From JAXJYR01 sp964593515 (lineage in GTDB: Bacteria; Bacillota_I; Bacilli_A; Erysipelotrichales; Erysipelotrichaceae): DNA of 13,826 bases. Below, piece after piece: positions 13,018 through 13,826 of the stretch. The position numbers and the translations under genes were made by a program. Numbering within the stretch: the first letter of the stretch is position 1; each line of letters opens with the position of its first letter. A model generated the notes under the pieces. The model did not search any database, was not told the origin of the DNA, and saw only the letters and a list, made by a program, of their open reading frames with translations. The stretch lies in assembly GCA_964593515.1 (NCBI GenBank), contig CAZQJH010000030.1, positions 1-13,826 on the forward strand. The letters run 5' to 3'.

Positions 13018-13826
13018 AAATATATCCTTGTTTCATATGATAAATACGATCTGCTATTGCCATAGTCGATTCGCGATGTGATACTAAAATAATAGCTTTA
13101 TCTTCTTTATGTTTTTTTAATGCTTTTAAAATTATACCTTCGTTAATACTATCAACATTACTTGTTGGTTCATCAAGTAAAATTAACTTACGACCACTTA
13201 GAAAAGCCCGAGCTAAACCTAAACGTTGTTTTTCACCAGCCGATAAATTATCCCCTAACATTCCTACTTGACTTTGATATCCATCAGGTAAACTCATAAT
13301 AAAATCATGAATTGAAGCTTTCATACATGCTTCTTGAATTTGCGCTAAACTCGCATCTACTTTAGCTATTCTTAAATTAGCTTCTATACTATCATCAAAT
13401 AAATAAGTACTTTGACTAACCATAACGACATTATCTAATAAACTAGTACTATTAATATTTTCAATATCAATACCATTGTAAGCAATTAAACCATCTTGTT
13501 TACGATAAAAACGTAATAATAACTTTAATAATGTTGACTTACCACAACCTGAATCCCCCACAATTCCAACTATTTCACCACTTTTTACTTTTAAATTAAT
13601 ATCTTTTAAAATAAGTTTTTTTTCATAAGCAAAACTAACTTTTTCTAGTTTTAATTCATTAAAACTAAAATTATGCTGATGCTTAATATCCTCAACTAAA
13701 GGTTTTTCCTTTAATAGATTTAATACTCGTTCTCCACTTGCGAAAGTTTGATTTAAATTACTTGGTAAAGCATTAATTGCTAGAACTGGAGCAAAAGAAG
13801 AAAAAATAGTAATCATTGCAATAATC
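13010..13826 (-). CDS. CydC-like ABC exporter subunit (membrane-ATPase fusion), 5'-truncated
   Basis: The frame stays open to the window edge, so only the end of the membrane domain and the full ATPase domain are visible. Numbering from the Met at 13816: the last transmembrane stretch and linker SSFAPVLAINALPSNLNQTFASGERVLNLL occupy residues about 6-35; Walker A GDSGCGKST 87-95, Q-loop Gln135 (VSQSTYLF), signature LSAGEKQ 191-197, Walker B LILLDE 211-216 with catalytic Glu216, D-loop NVDS and His247 in VSHRES. All catalytic residues are present. The LSAGE signature and the NLPxxLxQTxASGERV-type linker resemble CydC/CydD-like exporters found in Firmicutes (often labelled 'amino acid' or 'thiol' ABC exporters). 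Substrate is unknown. A partner subunit probably lies upstream outside the window. It overlaps the next gene by 8 bp. Confidence 0.88.
   Translation of the reverse strand, partial: IIAMITIFSSFAPVLAINALPSNLNQTFASGERVLNLLKEKPLVEDIKHQHNFSFNELKLEKVSFAYEKKLILKDINLKVKSGEIVGIVGDSGCGKSTLLKLLLRFYRKQDGLIAYNGIDIENINSTSLLDNVVMVSQSTYLFDDSIEANLRIAKVDASLAQIQEACMKASIHDFIMSLPDGYQSQVGMLGDNLSAGEKQRLGLARAFLSGRKLILLDEPTSNVDSINEGIILKALKKHKEDKAIILVSHRESTMAIADRIYHMKQGYIYE

Overview
The window is AT-rich, compact bacterial DNA. It has short intergenic gaps, strong AGGAGG-type ribosome binding sites, TTA/CGT/AGA-rich codon use, TGA used as a stop, and factor-independent terminators with long T-runs. Together with a lipoprotein carrying a Gram-positive signal peptide, UPF0735 and DUF3793 proteins, and a YefA/RlmCD-type rRNA methyltransferase, this points to a low-GC Firmicute. 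An anaerobic gut lineage such as Erysipelotrichia or Clostridia is likely, but the genus cannot be fixed from the sequence alone.

Layout. (1) Positions 1-3102, plus strand: the 3' part of a thioredoxin-fold protein, a small membrane-anchored protein with a Gln/Ala/His repeat tail, and two CAP-domain lipoproteins. From the end of the signal peptide through the terminator the two lipoprotein genes are letter-for-letter identical over 1,011 bp, although their upstream parts differ. (2) Positions 3113-5160, minus strand: a HAD-family phosphatase gene overlapping an RlmD/RlmCD-type 23S rRNA uracil methyltransferase gene. (3) Positions 5173-11686: a complete aspartate-to-threonine module built as two divergent operons. 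thrC-thrB-UPF0735 runs on the minus strand and hom-lysC-asd on the plus strand. A roughly 110 bp control region holds two head-on promoters whose -10 boxes overlap, flanked by two copies of GTTGCAAAT. (4) Positions 11652-13826, minus strand: a CydC-like ABC exporter subunit (cut by the window edge) followed by a nitrous-oxide-stimulated-promoter family protein, a YbaN/DUF454 membrane protein and a DUF3793 protein. All four are tightly packed in one operon that ends at a bidirectional terminator shared with asd.

How the parts work together. LysC, Asd and Hom convert aspartate to homoserine, and ThrB and ThrC convert homoserine to threonine. The small HTH+ACT protein co-transcribed with thrBC is the obvious candidate sensor-regulator, but that is inference. 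Hom lacks a clear C-terminal ACT domain, so effector sensing may sit in LysC (two ACT domains) and in the separate ACT protein. The left-hand block looks like a cell-envelope/secreted accessory region and the right-hand block like a Cys-rich, probably metal- or redox-related export operon; both functions remain open.

The signals most worth following up are the sharp-edged, perfectly identical CAP lipoprotein pair (best explained by recent gene conversion), the symmetric thr control region, the Q/A/H heptad-repeat protein, and the ABC/Cys-rich operon. I did not find convincing evidence of a wholly new defence or mobile system. There are no RNA genes, CRISPR arrays, transposases or gene-free stretches above 300 bases.
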